Shown: piece after piece, positions 7,542 to 19,161 of the stretch
Numbering within the stretch: the stretch's first letter is position 1
Layout: each line of letters opens with the position of its first letter
Assembly (NCBI RefSeq): GCF_900167275.1
Contig: NZ_FUWX01000017.1
Span: 1 to 52,081, forward strand
Direction of reading: 5' to 3'
Length of the DNA: 52,081 nucleotides
DNA from: Cetobacterium ceti
GTDB lineage: Bacteria; Fusobacteriota; Fusobacteriia; Fusobacteriales; Fusobacteriaceae
Notes under the pieces: model-generated
Told to the model about the DNA's origin: nothing
Database searches by the model: none
What the model saw: only the letters and a program-made list of their open reading frames with translations
Position numbers and translations under genes: made by a program

Positions 7542-8360
7542 ATGAGATTAGGAGGAATTGAATTCTTTACTCCAGCTCTAGTTGAAGGTCCAGCTATATC
7601 ATTCTTTATACCGATTCCAGCTTCAATGCATTCAATGCCTTTTGTTATGCAAATTGCTGATGGAAAGTACGGACTTCCTGTTTCTTTAACAGTTGTAAGT
7701 ACTTGGTTTATAATTGCTTTACTATTTGTATTATTTAGAATTGCAACAAGAAAGATGGAAATGGTTCCTTCAAAAGGTCAAGCATTTATAGAATCTTTAT
7801 ATGGGTTCTTAGACGGCGTTATCAGCCAAATGCTTGGTGGATGGGCTAAAGGATATTTTAATTACTTATCAACATTATTTTTGTTCATTTTACCATGTAA
7901 CTTACTAATGTTTATACCGATTCCATGGGGATCAGTTGAAAATGGTGTGTTAACAGTTGCGCCAGCATTTAGAACACCTACTGCTGATTTAAATACAACA
8001 GTTGGGTTAGCACTATTAACAACTATCACTTTCATAGGAACAAGTATTAAATGTAACGGAGTACTTGGTTACTTTAAAGGATTTTTCCAACCTTTACCTT
8101 TCATGTTCCCTATAAACGTAGTAGGAGAGTTAGCAAAACCTACAAATATTTCTATACGTTTGTTTGGTAATATGTTTGCAGGAGGGGTAATCATGGGACT
8201 TGTCTATATGGCAGCTCCTGCAATAGTTCCAGCACCATTACACTTGTATTTCGATATATTTAGTGGTGTTGTTCAAAGTTTCGTATTTTTAATGCTAAGT
8301 ATGGTTTATATCCAAGGTTCTCTTGGTGATAGCCAGTATCCAGACGAAGAAAAACTTTAA
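7542..8360 (+). CDS. atpB: F0F1 ATP synthase subunit a
   Basis: A 272-residue polytopic F0 stator subunit that forms the ion half-channels against the c ring. The essential Arg is R206 in SIRLFGNMFAGG, and PTADLNTT (146-153) is a second family hallmark. The start ATG has AAAGGAGG upstream with a rather long spacing of about 12. It is the first structural gene of the order B-E-F-H-A-G-D-C. The ion is predicted to be Na+, from the c subunit. Confidence 0.97.
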   Translation: MRLGGIEFFTPALVEGPAISFFIPIPASMHSMPFVMQIADGKYGLPVSLTVVSTWFIIALLFVLFRIATRKMEMVPSKGQAFIESLYGFLDGVISQMLGGWAKGYFNYLSTLFLFILPCNLLMFIPIPWGSVENGVLTVAPAFRTPTADLNTTVGLALLTTITFIGTSIKCNGVLGYFKGFFQPLPFMFPINVVGELAKPTNISIRLFGNMFAGGVIMGLVYMAAPAIVPAPLHLYFDIFSGVVQSFVFLMLSMVYIQGSLGDSQYPDEEKL

Positions 8361-8387
8361 TTTTTCTTATATTAAATTAAACAATAA

Positions 8388-8701
<314 letters not shown>

Positions 8702-8723
8702 CTAGAGAAAGGAGGTAGAAGAC

Positions 8724-9230
8724 TTGGCACCAACAAATATGCCTACGGTATCAATTGATATAAATATGTTTTGGCAAATTATCAACTTCTTTATCCTAAT
8801 GTTTATAGTAGTTAAATATTTTAAGAAGCCTATTGCCAAAGTATTAGAAGCCAGAAAAGAGAAGATAGCAGCGGATATAAAGGCAGCAGAAGAGAGTAAT
8901 GCCGAAGCTTCTAAATCAAAAAAAGAAGCAGAGGAATTTTTAAGAAATTCTAGAAAACAAGCAACTGAAATAGTTCAGTTAGCTGAAAAGAAAGCAGAAA
9001 CTAGAAAAGAAGAAATTCTTTCTGAAGCTATGATCCAAAGAGATAAAATGCTTAAAACTGCTGAATTAGAAATTCATAAAATGAGAGAAACTGCTCAGAA
9101 AACTCTTGAAGCTGAAATGAACGGATTAGCTGTTAAATTAGCAGAAAAGATCATTAGAGAAAACTTAGATGCTAATATGAATGCAGCCCTAGCTGATAAA
9201 TTTATAGATGAGGTAGGGGAAGTAAGATGA
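8724..9230 (+). CDS. atpF: F0F1 ATP synthase subunit b
   Basis: A 168-residue peripheral-stalk subunit: one membrane helix (about residues 14-31) followed by a long charged, Ala/Lys/Glu-rich helix (40-150) typical of the b-subunit dimer. The start is TTG at 8724, with a strong SD AAAGGAGG (8708-8715) at spacing 8; the next ATG (8739) is too far away. A slow TTG start in an F0 gene next to c may help set low b:c stoichiometry (inference). It overlaps atpH by 4 bp. Confidence 0.95.
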   Translation: MAPTNMPTVSIDINMFWQIINFFILMFIVVKYFKKPIAKVLEARKEKIAADIKAAEESNAEASKSKKEAEEFLRNSRKQATEIVQLAEKKAETRKEEILSEAMIQRDKMLKTAELEIHKMRETAQKTLEAEMNGLAVKLAEKIIRENLDANMNAALADKFIDEVGEVR

Positions 9231-9751
9231 TAGCAAATCAAGTTGGAAAAAGATATGCTGAAGCTATCTATTCAGTAGCTGAAGCAAATAACAATGTAAA
9301 AGCTGTTTATGAGGTATTAAACTCAATTATGGAGTTATATAAGACAGATGTAGATTTCAGAAACTTTATAACTCATCCATTACTTAAAGTAGCTCAGAAA
9401 AAAGAAGCATTAGGAAAGATATTTACTGATGCTGATGAAAATACTTTAGATATTCTTTACTATATTTTAGAAAAGGGTAGAATTGGAGAAATAAGAGAAA
9501 TAGTAGCTGAGTTTGTGAAAATAGACTATGCTAAAAATCAAATTCTTGATGTAGAAGCTACTTTTGCAGTGGAATTAAATGAAGAACAAAAAGATAAATT
9601 AATTAAAAAATTAGAAAATAAAACTGGAAAGAAAATCAAGTTAGTAGTTAATGTTGATAAGAGTCTAATAGGTGGAGGAATCATCAGAATCGGTGATCAG
9701 GTAACTGACGGAAGTATCCGTAGACAGTTAGAAACTCTAACACAAAAATAG
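9227..9751 (+). CDS. atpH: F0F1 ATP synthase subunit delta
   Basis: A 174-residue stalk subunit connecting F1 to subunit b (OSCP homologue). N-terminal [14 protein letters not shown] and the C-terminal block [20 protein letters not shown] are the family hallmarks. The start lies in an ATGA overlap with atpF, indicating translational coupling. Confidence 0.96.
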   Translation: MIANQVGKRYAEAIYSVAEANNNVKAVYEVLNSIMELYKTDVDFRNFITHPLLKVAQKKEALGKIFTDADENTLDILYYILEKGRIGEIREIVAEFVKIDYAKNQILDVEATFAVELNEEQKDKLIKKLENKTGKKIKLVVNVDKSLIGGGIIRIGDQVTDGSIRRQLETLTQK

Positions 9752-9782
9752 AAACTACTTGGATAACAGGAGGTGTAATCAG

Positions 9783-11285
9783 TTGAAAATCAGGCCAGAA
9801 GAAGTAAGTAACATAATAAAAGCCGAGATTGAGAACTATAAAAAAAGTCTTGACGTTAAAACTTCAGGTTCTGTATTAGAAGTTGGAGACGGTATAGCTA
9901 GAATCTACGGACTTAGCAACGCTAAAGCTGGAGAGCTATTAGAGTTTCCTAACGGAATAACAGGAATGGTTCTTAACCTAGAGGAAGATAACGTTGGAGC
10001 GGTTATACTTGGAGACTACTCTAAAATAAAAGAGGGAGACGAAGTAAGAGCTACAGGTAAAATTGCATCTGTACCAGCTGGTGAAGGACTTTTAGGAAGA
10101 GTTGTAAATGCTTTAGGAGAACCAATTGACGGAAAAGGTGAAATTAAAGCTGAGAAATACATGGAAGTGGAAAGAAAGGCATCTGGAATTATCGCTAGAA
10201 AGCCAGTTTCTGAACCATTACAAACAGGTATCAAATCAATAGATGGTATGGTACCAATTGGAAGAGGTCAAAGAGAACTTATTATCGGAGACAGACAAAC
10301 AGGAAAGACAGCAGTAGCTATTGATGCTATCATCAACCAAAAGGGAACAGGTGTAAAGTGTGTATACGTAGCTATAGGTCAAAAGAGATCAACTGTTGCT
10401 CAAATCGTTAAAAGATTAGAAGAAGCAGGAGCTATGGAATATACTATAGTTGTATCTGCAACAGCTTCAGAAGCAGCACCATTACTTTACTTAGCACCAT
10501 ATTCAGGAGTAGCTATGGGAGAGTACTTCATGGACAAAGGAGAAGCAGTTCTTATTGTTTATGATGATCTTTCTAAGCACGCGGTAGCTTATAGAGAAAT
10601 GTCTCTACTATTAAAAAGACCACCTGGAAGAGAAGCTTATCCAGGAGACGTATTCTATCTACACTCAAGACTTCTTGAAAGAGCTGCAAAGCAATCAGAT
10701 GAGCTTGGTGGAGGATCAATAACTGCTCTACCTATAATTGAAACACAAGCGGGAGACGTTTCTGCGTATATTCCTACTAACGTAATTTCAATTACTGATG
10801 GACAAATATTCTTAGATGCTCAATTATTTAACTCAGGATTCAGACCAGCTATCAACGCAGGTATATCTGTATCAAGAGTTGGAGGTTCAGCACAAATAAA
10901 AGCTATGAAACAAGTTGCTGCAAAAGTTAAGTTAGAGTTAGCACAATATGCTGAGTTATTAACATTCGCACAATTTGGATCAGATCTTGATAAAGCAACT
11001 AAAGCTCAGCTTGAAAGAGGACACAGAATTATGGAGATATTAAAGCAACCTCAATATGCTCCATTCCCTGTTGAAGAGCAAGTTGTATCTTTCTTTACTG
11101 TAATCAATGGATACTTAGATGAAGTAGCTCTTGATCAAGTAAGAAGATTTGAAAGAGAATTATTAACTGAATTAAGAAATAGTACTGATGTACTTACTGA
11201 AATAAAAACTAAAAAAGCTTTAGATAAAGATCTTGAGGCTAAATTAAGAGAAGCTATTGTAGCTTTCAAAAAGAATTTTAATTAA
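9783..11285 (+). CDS. atpA: F0F1 ATP synthase subunit alpha
   Basis: A 500-residue non-catalytic nucleotide-binding F1 subunit. Walker A is GDRQTGKT (169-176). [14 protein letters not shown] matches the ATP synthase alpha/beta signature (P-[SAP]-[LIV]-[DNH]-x(3)-S-x-S). The start is TTG 9783: CAGGAGG (9767-9773) is 9 bases upstream and the protein then begins [13 protein letters not shown], as in relatives. The frame is open further up to 9759, but that would place the SD inside the gene. Confidence 0.98.
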   Translation: MKIRPEEVSNIIKAEIENYKKSLDVKTSGSVLEVGDGIARIYGLSNAKAGELLEFPNGITGMVLNLEEDNVGAVILGDYSKIKEGDEVRATGKIASVPAGEGLLGRVVNALGEPIDGKGEIKAEKYMEVERKASGIIARKPVSEPLQTGIKSIDGMVPIGRGQRELIIGDRQTGKTAVAIDAIINQKGTGVKCVYVAIGQKRSTVAQIVKRLEEAGAMEYTIVVSATASEAAPLLYLAPYSGVAMGEYFMDKGEAVLIVYDDLSKHAVAYREMSLLLKRPPGREAYPGDVFYLHSRLLERAAKQSDELGGGSITALPIIETQAGDVSAYIPTNVISITDGQIFLDAQLFNSGFRPAINAGISVSRVGGSAQIKAMKQVAAKVKLELAQYAELLTFAQFGSDLDKATKAQLERGHRIMEILKQPQYAPFPVEEQVVSFFTVINGYLDEVALDQVRRFERELLTELRNSTDVLTEIKTKKALDKDLEAKLREAIVAFKKNFN

Positions 11286-11299
11286 AAAGGGGTGAGAGC

Positions 11300-12154
11300 A
11301 TGGCTGGAACTAAGGAAATAAAATTAAGAATTAAAAGTGTTCAGTCTACTCACCAAATTACTAAGGCGATGGAAATTGTTTCGACTACTAAATTCAAGAA
11401 GTTTTCTTCTATAGTAGCTCAATCTAGACCATATGCAGAAAGTATTAAAACAATACTTGGAAATATTGCAAATGGTGTAAAAAGTGAAAGACACCCTCTT
11501 TTTGATGGAAGAGAAGTTGTGAAGAAAATAGGAGTTATTGTTATGACTTCAGATAGAGGACTAGCTGGAAGTTTTAATAGTAGTACTCTAAAAGAGTTTG
11601 AAAAATTAGTAGCTAGTAACAGTGGAAAGGAAGTCTCAGTAATAGCTGTAGGAAAGAAAGCTAGAGAATACTGTGCAAAAAGAAATTACGATATTAAAGC
11701 TGTTTATGCACAACTTATACCAGAGACTATGTATGATAAAGCTAGAGAAATCGGTGAAAACGTAGTTGAATATTACAACGATGGAATCTTTGATGAAGTT
11801 TATGTAATCTATAATAAGTTTGTATCAGCTTTAAGAAGTGATTTAACAGTAAAAAGATTAATTCCGATAGAAAGAACAGAGGCAACTGGAACAGCTGCAT
11901 ATATATTTGAGCCAAGTCCAGAGGGAATATTAACTTCTCTATTACCAAAATATCTGAATATCGAAATTTATCAAGCTTTACTTGAAAATACAGCGAGTGA
12001 GCATTCTGCTAGAAAGAACGCGATGCAAAGTGCAACTGACAACGCAGAGGATATGATTAAGAATCTAAATCTTGAGTATAATAGAATCAGACAAGCTTCT
12101 ATCACTCAAGAGATTTCAGAGATTGTTAGTGGAGCAGCGGCATCTCAAAATTAA
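11300..12154 (+). CDS. atpG: F0F1 ATP synthase subunit gamma
   Basis: A 284-residue central rotor shaft subunit. N-terminal [20 protein letters not shown] and the C-terminal [17 protein letters not shown] helix are the conserved coiled-coil ends that rotate inside the alpha3beta3 hexamer. SD AAGGGGTGA precedes the ATG; it follows atpA by 14 bases. Confidence 0.97.
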   Translation: MAGTKEIKLRIKSVQSTHQITKAMEIVSTTKFKKFSSIVAQSRPYAESIKTILGNIANGVKSERHPLFDGREVVKKIGVIVMTSDRGLAGSFNSSTLKEFEKLVASNSGKEVSVIAVGKKAREYCAKRNYDIKAVYAQLIPETMYDKAREIGENVVEYYNDGIFDEVYVIYNKFVSALRSDLTVKRLIPIERTEATGTAAYIFEPSPEGILTSLLPKYLNIEIYQALLENTASEHSARKNAMQSATDNAEDMIKNLNLEYNRIRQASITQEISEIVSGAAASQN

Positions 12155-12157
12155 TGA

Positions 12158-13576
<1,419 letters not shown>

Positions 13577-13578
13577 TA

Positions 13579-13986
13579 ATGGCTGCTAACTTCAAAATAG
13601 TAGTGGTAACACCTACTAAAAAGGTTTTAGAGCAAGAGGCTAACTTTTTAATGATTAGAACTACAGAGGGAGACATGGGTATCCTAGCGAACCACTCTCC
13701 ATTTGTAGCAGAGTTAGCTACTGGTGAAATGAAAATAAAAACAGAGGGAAATGAACTTTTCTATTATGTATCTGGTGGATTTATGGAAATTTCAAACAAT
13801 ACAGTAACAATATTAGCTGATGAAGCTATGGATGTTAAGGATATTGACGTTGAAACTGCTAGAAAAGATGCACAGATAGCTCAAGAAAAACTTGAGAAAA
13901 TAACAGAAGATAGAGAATTTGCAGTTGTTCAAAAGACATTGAGCCAAGCTTTAGCTAAGGTTAAAATTGCTGAAAAAAATCTATAA
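13579..13986 (+). CDS. atpC: F0F1 ATP synthase subunit epsilon
   Basis: A 135-residue F1 subunit with an N-terminal beta sandwich (KIVVVTPTKKVLEQEANFL, GDMGILANHSPFVAEL) and a C-terminal helical hairpin that can inhibit ATP hydrolysis. It begins two bases after the atpD stop and is the last gene of the operon; a strong terminator follows. Confidence 0.96.
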   Translation: MAANFKIVVVTPTKKVLEQEANFLMIRTTEGDMGILANHSPFVAELATGEMKIKTEGNELFYYVSGGFMEISNNTVTILADEAMDVKDIDVETARKDAQIAQEKLEKITEDREFAVVQKTLSQALAKVKIAEKNL

Positions 13987-13991
13987 TATTC

Positions 13992-14024
13992 TTGGGACCC
14001 TAAATTTTTAGGGTCCCAATTTTT
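13992..14024 (+). terminator. intrinsic terminator of the ATP synthase operon
   Basis: Stem TTGGGACCCTAA / TTAGGGTCCCAA (13992-14003 with 14008-14019) with a 4-base loop, then TTTTT. A very stable hairpin. Confidence 0.95.
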
Positions 14025-14026
14025 AT

Positions 14027-14055
14027 TTGCAATATTTCTAAAAAAAAATTAAAAT
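14027..14055 (+). promoter_or_regulatory. promoter for the coaE operon
   Basis: TTGCAA (14027-14032), 17 bases, TAAAAT (14050-14055). It sits right behind the atp terminator and 31 bases before the coaE start. Confidence 0.65.
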
Positions 14056-14085
14056 GTAATGTATATCAAGAAGGGAGAGTATATT

Positions 14086-14676
14086 ATGATAGTTGGATTA
14101 ACTGGTGGAATTTGTAGTGGGAAATCAACAGTTAGTAATATTTTTAGAGAGCTTAATTTAGAAATATATGATGGAGATATTATAGCTAAGGAAATTATGA
14201 AAAAGAAAGATACCTTAGATGAAATAAAAGAAAAATTAGGAAAAGATATTTTTACCTATGAAGGAGAATTAAATAGAATAAAGTTAAAAGAATTGGTTTT
14301 TGGAAATAAAGAAAAACTTAATATACTAAATGGAATAGTTCATCCTAAAGTTAAAGAAGAGTATAAAAAAATAAGAAATAAGATACCAAAATCTAAAATT
14401 GTTATATTTGATGTTCCTTTATTGTTTGAAACAAATCTTGATATGTATTGTGATATAACCTTAGTTGTTGATGTAAAAGAGGATATTCAAATAAAAAGAA
14501 TAGTAGATAGAGATGGAATAACTTCTGAAATGGGAGAGAAAATTATTTCTAATCAAATGAAAAGAGAGGAAAAATTAAGAAAAGCAGATTATATTATAGA
14601 AAATAATGGGACCCTATGTGAGTTAAAAGAAAAGACTCTGAGGTTTTATGAAAAATTGAAAAAAGAGGAGAGATAA
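14086..14676 (+). CDS. coaE: dephospho-CoA kinase
   Basis: A 196-residue P-loop kinase catalysing the last step of CoA synthesis. MIVGLTGGICSGKST begins the protein, with the Walker A loop at residues 7-14. YDGDIIAKEI, LNGIVHPKV and FDVPLLFET are further family motifs. The frame is open from ATG 14059, but AAGGGAG (14071-14077) points to ATG 14086 as the real start. The U32 gene follows after one base. Confidence 0.93.
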   Translation: MIVGLTGGICSGKSTVSNIFRELNLEIYDGDIIAKEIMKKKDTLDEIKEKLGKDIFTYEGELNRIKLKELVFGNKEKLNILNGIVHPKVKEEYKKIRNKIPKSKIVIFDVPLLFETNLDMYCDITLVVDVKEDIQIKRIVDRDGITSEMGEKIISNQMKREEKLRKADYIIENNGTLCELKEKTLRFYEKLKKEER

Positions 14677-14677
14677 A

Positions 14678-16828
14678 ATGGATATAATAGCCCCAGCAGG
14701 GAGTGTAGAGAGATTACATTCAGCAGTTAAAGCAGGAGCAAATGAAGTATATATGGGATTAAAAGGATTTGGAGCTAGGAGAAATGCTCAAAATTTTACT
14801 TTAAGTGAATATAAGGAAGCTATAGACTATGCCCACGAAAGAGGAGTAAAGGTACTTCTTACTTTAAATACACTTATGATGGATAAGGAAATAGAAGCCT
14901 TATATTTAAATATAAAAGCTCTATATGAGCATGGATTAGATGCGGTTATTGTACAGGACTTAGGTCTTTTCAAGTTTATAAAAGATAATTTTCCTTCTTT
15001 AGAGATACATGGAAGTACTCAAATGACAGTTGGAAATCATATAGAAGCCAACTATTTAAAAGAATTAGGTTTTTCTAGGGTGGTTTTACCTAGAGAGCTT
15101 ACATTTGAAGAGATAAAAAAAGTTAGAGAAAATACTGATATTGAATTGGAAATATTTGTTTCAGGAGCTCTATGTATTTCCTATTCAGGAAATTGTTATA
15201 TGAGTAGTTATATAGGTGGTCGTAGTGGAAATAGAGGAATGTGTGCTCAACCATGTAGAAAATGTTATAAAACATCAGAGGGAGAAAAAGGATATTTACT
15301 AAGTCCTAAGGATCAATTTTTAGGAATGGAAGAGATTCAAAAATTAAAGGAAATAGGAATTGATAGTATAAAATTAGAGGGAAGAATGAAAGATCCTAAT
15401 TATGTTTTTGAAACTGTTGCCTATTATAAAGATTTAATAGAGGGAATCAATCGTGAAGAAAAAAGTTCACATCTATTTAATAGAGGATATGGTAAGGGAT
15501 ATTTTTATGGAGATAGAAATAATATTATAAATAAATATTATCCTGCTAGTATTGGAAAGGAAATAGGTGAAGTTTTAAGAGGAGAGGTTATTTTAAAGGA
15601 GAATATAGTTTTAGGAGATGGAATAACTTATCTAGATGGTAATTATGAAAAATTATTAGGAACATATATAAATAAAATAGACAAAAGAGGAGAAAGTATA
15701 AAAGAAGCTTTTAAGGGTGATAGGGTTATTTTACCAAAAATACCAAAGGAAGCTAAATTTGTATTTAGAAGTTTTGCCAAGGAATTAAATGATGAAATAG
15801 AAAATAAAATGAAAAAATTTGATGGTAAAATGGGAATTACTATGGAATTTTATGGATATATGGGTACAGAGCCTAGAATTATTATAGAGGGATATAATAA
15901 TTTTAAGGAAAAAGTTGTAGTTGAGATTGAAGGAGATTGGTTAATTGAACCAGCTCAAAGAAAATCAATTGAAGAAAAAGATATTAAAGAAAAGTTAGAG
16001 GAGTTAGGGGAAACTACCTTTTTCTCTTTAAAAACTAAGGTTAATATTTCAGAGGGAATTTTTATGCCTATTTCTAAAATAAAAAATTTAAGAAGAGATG
16101 GAATTTCTTTATTTAAGGAAAAATTAATTGAAAGTTATAGAAGAAGTGATAGTTCCTATGATATAGTAAGGGAAGAATTTGAAGAAATTATTCCTAAAAA
16201 AATAGAAATTTCTGCTATAGTTAGAAATAAAAATCAAAAAGATATTTTATTGAAAAAAGGAATAGATAAAATATATTTCCATGGAATGGATGTTGCAAGG
16301 GAAGAAAATATAGAAAAAATAGATTTAAATAATCCATTGGGAACAAATTTATACTCTATTTTAGAAAATAAAAATTCTCAAGTAACTGTAAATTGGAATT
16401 TAAATATTGGAAATAGATATGCATTTAAACTTTTAGAAAATATAGAAAAAATTCATAGAATTATTTTATCACCTGAAATTAGTTTTAAAAGATTGGAAGA
16501 AATAGGAGAAACAAAAATTGAAAAGGCCATTTTAGCCTATGGAAAACCTAGAGGAATGTACGTTGAAATTCCACTTTTTGAAAAATCTGAAGAAAAAATT
16601 GAAAATGAACAGGGAGATATATTTACAGTTATAAAAAATGAATTTAATAATACAGAAATTTTAATAGATAAACCTTTAAATATTTTAAAAGATAAAAAGA
16701 AATTAGAAAAATTAGGAATCAGTGAAATGGTTTTAGAATTTACAAATGAAACACCAGAGGAAATAGAAATTTTATTAGATACACTAGGAGAATATAGAAA
16801 TTATAATTATGAAAAAGGGGTGTATTAG
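14678..16828 (+). CDS. U32 family peptidase / RNA hydroxylation protein with C-terminal DUF3656 region
   Basis: A 716-residue protein. The N-terminal ~300 residues are a U32 barrel with the signature VSGALCISYSGNCYMSS and four conserved Cys (C166, C173, C189, C193) that in characterised relatives bind an Fe-S cluster. The C-terminal ~400 residues look like the DUF3656 extension found in RlhA-like proteins. E. coli RlhA (YdcP) and TrhP are U32 proteins needed for 23S C2501 and tRNA U34 hydroxylation, so an RNA-modification role is more likely than proteolysis. Which RNA is modified cannot be told from sequence alone. Confidence 0.82.
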   Translation: MDIIAPAGSVERLHSAVKAGANEVYMGLKGFGARRNAQNFTLSEYKEAIDYAHERGVKVLLTLNTLMMDKEIEALYLNIKALYEHGLDAVIVQDLGLFKFIKDNFPSLEIHGSTQMTVGNHIEANYLKELGFSRVVLPRELTFEEIKKVRENTDIELEIFVSGALCISYSGNCYMSSYIGGRSGNRGMCAQPCRKCYKTSEGEKGYLLSPKDQFLGMEEIQKLKEIGIDSIKLEGRMKDPNYVFETVAYYKDLIEGINREEKSSHLFNRGYGKGYFYGDRNNIINKYYPASIGKEIGEVLRGEVILKENIVLGDGITYLDGNYEKLLGTYINKIDKRGESIKEAFKGDRVILPKIPKEAKFVFRSFAKELNDEIENKMKKFDGKMGITMEFYGYMGTEPRIIIEGYNNFKEKVVVEIEGDWLIEPAQRKSIEEKDIKEKLEELGETTFFSLKTKVNISEGIFMPISKIKNLRRDGISLFKEKLIESYRRSDSSYDIVREEFEEIIPKKIEISAIVRNKNQKDILLKKGIDKIYFHGMDVAREENIEKIDLNNPLGTNLYSILENKNSQVTVNWNLNIGNRYAFKLLENIEKIHRIILSPEISFKRLEEIGETKIEKAILAYGKPRGMYVEIPLFEKSEEKIENEQGDIFTVIKNEFNNTEILIDKPLNILKDKKKLEKLGISEMVLEFTNETPEEIEILLDTLGEYRNYNYEKGVY

Positions 16829-16831
16829 AGT

Positions 16832-17329
16832 ATGAATAAAAGATTAGTAAAAAATCTAGCTACGGTTTTTGGTTTAGGAGAGATGCCATTTGCTCCAGGA
16901 ACTTTTGGAACTTTAGGTGGGATACCTATATATATAGGGCTTACTCTATTAAGAAAAATATTTCCAAATAATATGGTATATAATTCATTTTACTTTATGT
17001 TTTTAATGACATTTTTTGCCATAGCAGTTTATGTTTCAGATATAGCAGAAAGAGAAATATTTTTAGAAAAAGATCCACAAGCTGTTGTTATAGATGAAGT
17101 GTTAGGATTTTTAACAACTTTATTTTTAGTAAATCCTGTGGGGATATTTCAAAATTTTTTAGCTATAGTAATTGGATTTATTTTATTTAGAATATTTGAT
17201 ATAAGTAAAATTGGACCAATTTATAAGTCTCAGTTTATAGGGCATGGAATTGGTGTTGTATTAGATGATTTTCTAGCAGGAATTATTGGAAATTTTATTA
17301 TGGTTTGTATTTGGACAATATTCTTTTAA
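16832..17329 (+). CDS. pgpA: phosphatidylglycerophosphatase A
   Basis: A 165-residue membrane protein that dephosphorylates phosphatidylglycerol phosphate to phosphatidylglycerol. Family motifs are present: EMPFAPGTFGTLGGIP near the N-terminus, VIDEVLGFL in the middle and GIGVVLDDFLAGI near the C-terminus, with about four hydrophobic segments. It follows the U32 gene by 3 bases. Confidence 0.9.
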   Translation: MNKRLVKNLATVFGLGEMPFAPGTFGTLGGIPIYIGLTLLRKIFPNNMVYNSFYFMFLMTFFAIAVYVSDIAEREIFLEKDPQAVVIDEVLGFLTTLFLVNPVGIFQNFLAIVIGFILFRIFDISKIGPIYKSQFIGHGIGVVLDDFLAGIIGNFIMVCIWTIFF

Positions 17330-17347
17330 GATAGGGATTGATTTGAG

Positions 17348-18556
17348 ATGAAAAGTACATTGATATTAGTTGGAACAGAACTTTTAAGTGGAGCCACTGT
17401 AGATACAAATAGTATCTACATGGCTGAAGAACTTAATAAATATGGAATAGAAATAGAATATAAAATAGTAGTAAGAGACACAATAGAGGATATAATAGGA
17501 GCCATTGAATATGGAGCTAAGAAAACAGATTTAATAATAATGTCTGGTGGATTAGGACCTACAATGGATGATTTAACTAAGGAAGCTATTGGTAGATTTT
17601 TAAATAAAAAATTAATAGTGGATAAAGCTGAACTGGAAGAGTTGAGAAAAAAATTTAAAAATTTAGGAATAGAGTTTTTAGAAAATAATTTAAAAGAAAT
17701 AGAAAAACCAGAAGGAGCAGTTTCTTTTAAAAATGATGTGGGAATGGCTCCAGCTTTTTATTGTGAGAATATAGCTGCCTTTCCAGGAGTTCCTAGAGAA
17801 CTTAAAAATATGTTCCCAAAATTTTTAAAATGGTATGAGGAAAATATTAAAAAGGGAGACCCTATTTATATTAAGGATATACTCACATATGGAATACCTG
17901 AGTCTCATTTGGAAAAGGCAGTTAAGAATTATTTTATAGAACCTGGAATAGATTATGAATTTTTAGTAAAGGATTATGGAATTTTAATAAGACTTCAGAG
18001 TAAGATGAGTAATAAAAACAGGGTGGAAAAAATAAAAGAAAAGATATATAATAGTATAGGTTCTAACATTTTTGGAGAAGATAAGGAAAGGTTAGAGACT
18101 ATTGTAATTGAAAACTTAAAAAAATTAAATTACACCATATCAACAGGAGAATCATGTACTGGTGGATTAATTGCAAGTAAATTAGTTGAGGTCCCTGGAG
18201 CTTCAAAAGTTTTTATAGAGGGACTAGTAACATACAGTAATGAAGCTAAAATTGAAAGATTAGGTGTAAGTAAAGAAATAATAAATAAATATGGAGCTGT
18301 AAGTGAAGAAACTGCAAGAGAAATGGTTTTAGGTTTAAAAACAGATGTTGGAATATCTGTAACAGGAATAGCTGGACCAGAAGGTGGAACTGAGGAAAAA
18401 CCTGTGGGATTGGTATATATAGGAATCAGAGTAAAGGATGATATATATATTCATAGAATGCTATTTAAGGGAGATAGGGAAAAAATTAGAAATAAAAGCG
18501 TTCTTCATAGTTTATTTGAGCTCAGTAAAATATTAAAGAAGGATGTGAAGCAATGA
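17348..18556 (+). CDS. cinA: CinA family protein (NMN deamidase / ADP-ribose pyrophosphatase type)
   Basis: A 402-residue two-domain protein. The N-terminal MoCF-like domain (1 to ~170) has ILVGTELLSG and IIMSGGLGPTMDDLTKEA. The C-terminal PncC-type domain (~245-402) has TGESCTGGLIASKL, GLVTYSNEAK and VTGIAGPEGG. PncC domains deamidate NMN to NaMN in NAD recycling; the N-terminal domain of bacterial CinA has been linked to ADP-ribose hydrolysis. Despite the competence-induced name, no link to the competence-like genes at 43.5-46.5 kb is implied. It overlaps the next gene by 4 bp. Confidence 0.92.
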   Translation: MKSTLILVGTELLSGATVDTNSIYMAEELNKYGIEIEYKIVVRDTIEDIIGAIEYGAKKTDLIIMSGGLGPTMDDLTKEAIGRFLNKKLIVDKAELEELRKKFKNLGIEFLENNLKEIEKPEGAVSFKNDVGMAPAFYCENIAAFPGVPRELKNMFPKFLKWYEENIKKGDPIYIKDILTYGIPESHLEKAVKNYFIEPGIDYEFLVKDYGILIRLQSKMSNKNRVEKIKEKIYNSIGSNIFGEDKERLETIVIENLKKLNYTISTGESCTGGLIASKLVEVPGASKVFIEGLVTYSNEAKIERLGVSKEIINKYGAVSEETAREMVLGLKTDVGISVTGIAGPEGGTEEKPVGLVYIGIRVKDDIYIHRMLFKGDREKIRNKSVLHSLFELSKILKKDVKQ

Positions 18557-19101
18557 GTATAGGGGAGAGAATAAAGAAAAGTAGAAATGAAAGAGGACTT
18601 TCTTTAAGAGAACTAGCAACAAGGGTTGAGTTATCAGCGAGTTTTCTGTCTCAAATAGAACAGGGAAAAGCATCTCCTTCAATTGAAAACTTAAAAAAAA
18701 TTGCAACTTGTTTAGATGTAAGAGTAAGTTATTTAATTGAAGATGAGGAAGTTAAGAAAAACTCCGACCTTATGAAAAGGGAAGACAGAAAGTACGTAGA
18801 AAGTATAGACTCTAATACTAAAATTGCCTTACTAACTTCATCAAATATTGAAAAAAATATGGAACCTATTTTATATGAAATAGGACCTAGAGGAGAGAGT
18901 GGAAGAAGTTATTATAACCATCCTGGAGAAGAATTTATTTTTATAGTAGAGGGAAGTCTAGATGTTTATATAGAAGATGGAGTTTACACTTTAAGAGAGG
19001 GAGACAGTTTTTATTTTAAATCCAGTCAAAAACATAGATTTAAAAATAATACGGACCATCTTGTAAGAGCCATATGGGTAGTTACTCCTCCAACATTTTA
19101 A
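18553..19101 (+). CDS. XRE-family regulator with C-terminal cupin domain
   Basis: A 182-residue protein with an N-terminal HTH (residues 5-60; RELATRVELSASFLSQIEQG is the recognition region) and a C-terminal cupin beta barrel (~105-180; NHPGEEFIFIVEGSLDVY then LREGDSFYFKSSQKHRFKN). Such HTH-cupin regulators (PuuR/SutR-like) sense small ligands. The ligand and target here are unknown. Its start is embedded in the end of cinA (ATGA), so it is co-translated with cinA. Confidence 0.88.
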   Translation: MSIGERIKKSRNERGLSLRELATRVELSASFLSQIEQGKASPSIENLKKIATCLDVRVSYLIEDEEVKKNSDLMKREDRKYVESIDSNTKIALLTSSNIEKNMEPILYEIGPRGESGRSYYNHPGEEFIFIVEGSLDVYIEDGVYTLREGDSFYFKSSQKHRFKNNTDHLVRAIWVVTPPTF

Positions 19102-19161
19102 AAATATCGGTGAAAGACACTGTTCAAAATAGATTTAGTTTAGAAAAAACGGAGGAAATAA

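Noticed and set aside
9759-9782. Upstream extension of atpA beginning MDNRRCNQL
   Set aside because: The SD CAGGAGG lies inside it, and the family N-terminus starts at MKIRPEEV (TTG 9783).
18553-19101. The XRE-cupin protein as repressor of the biotin palindrome at 30242
   Set aside because: Nothing links them: it is 11 kb away, co-translated with cinA, and no copy of the palindrome was noticed near its own gene.
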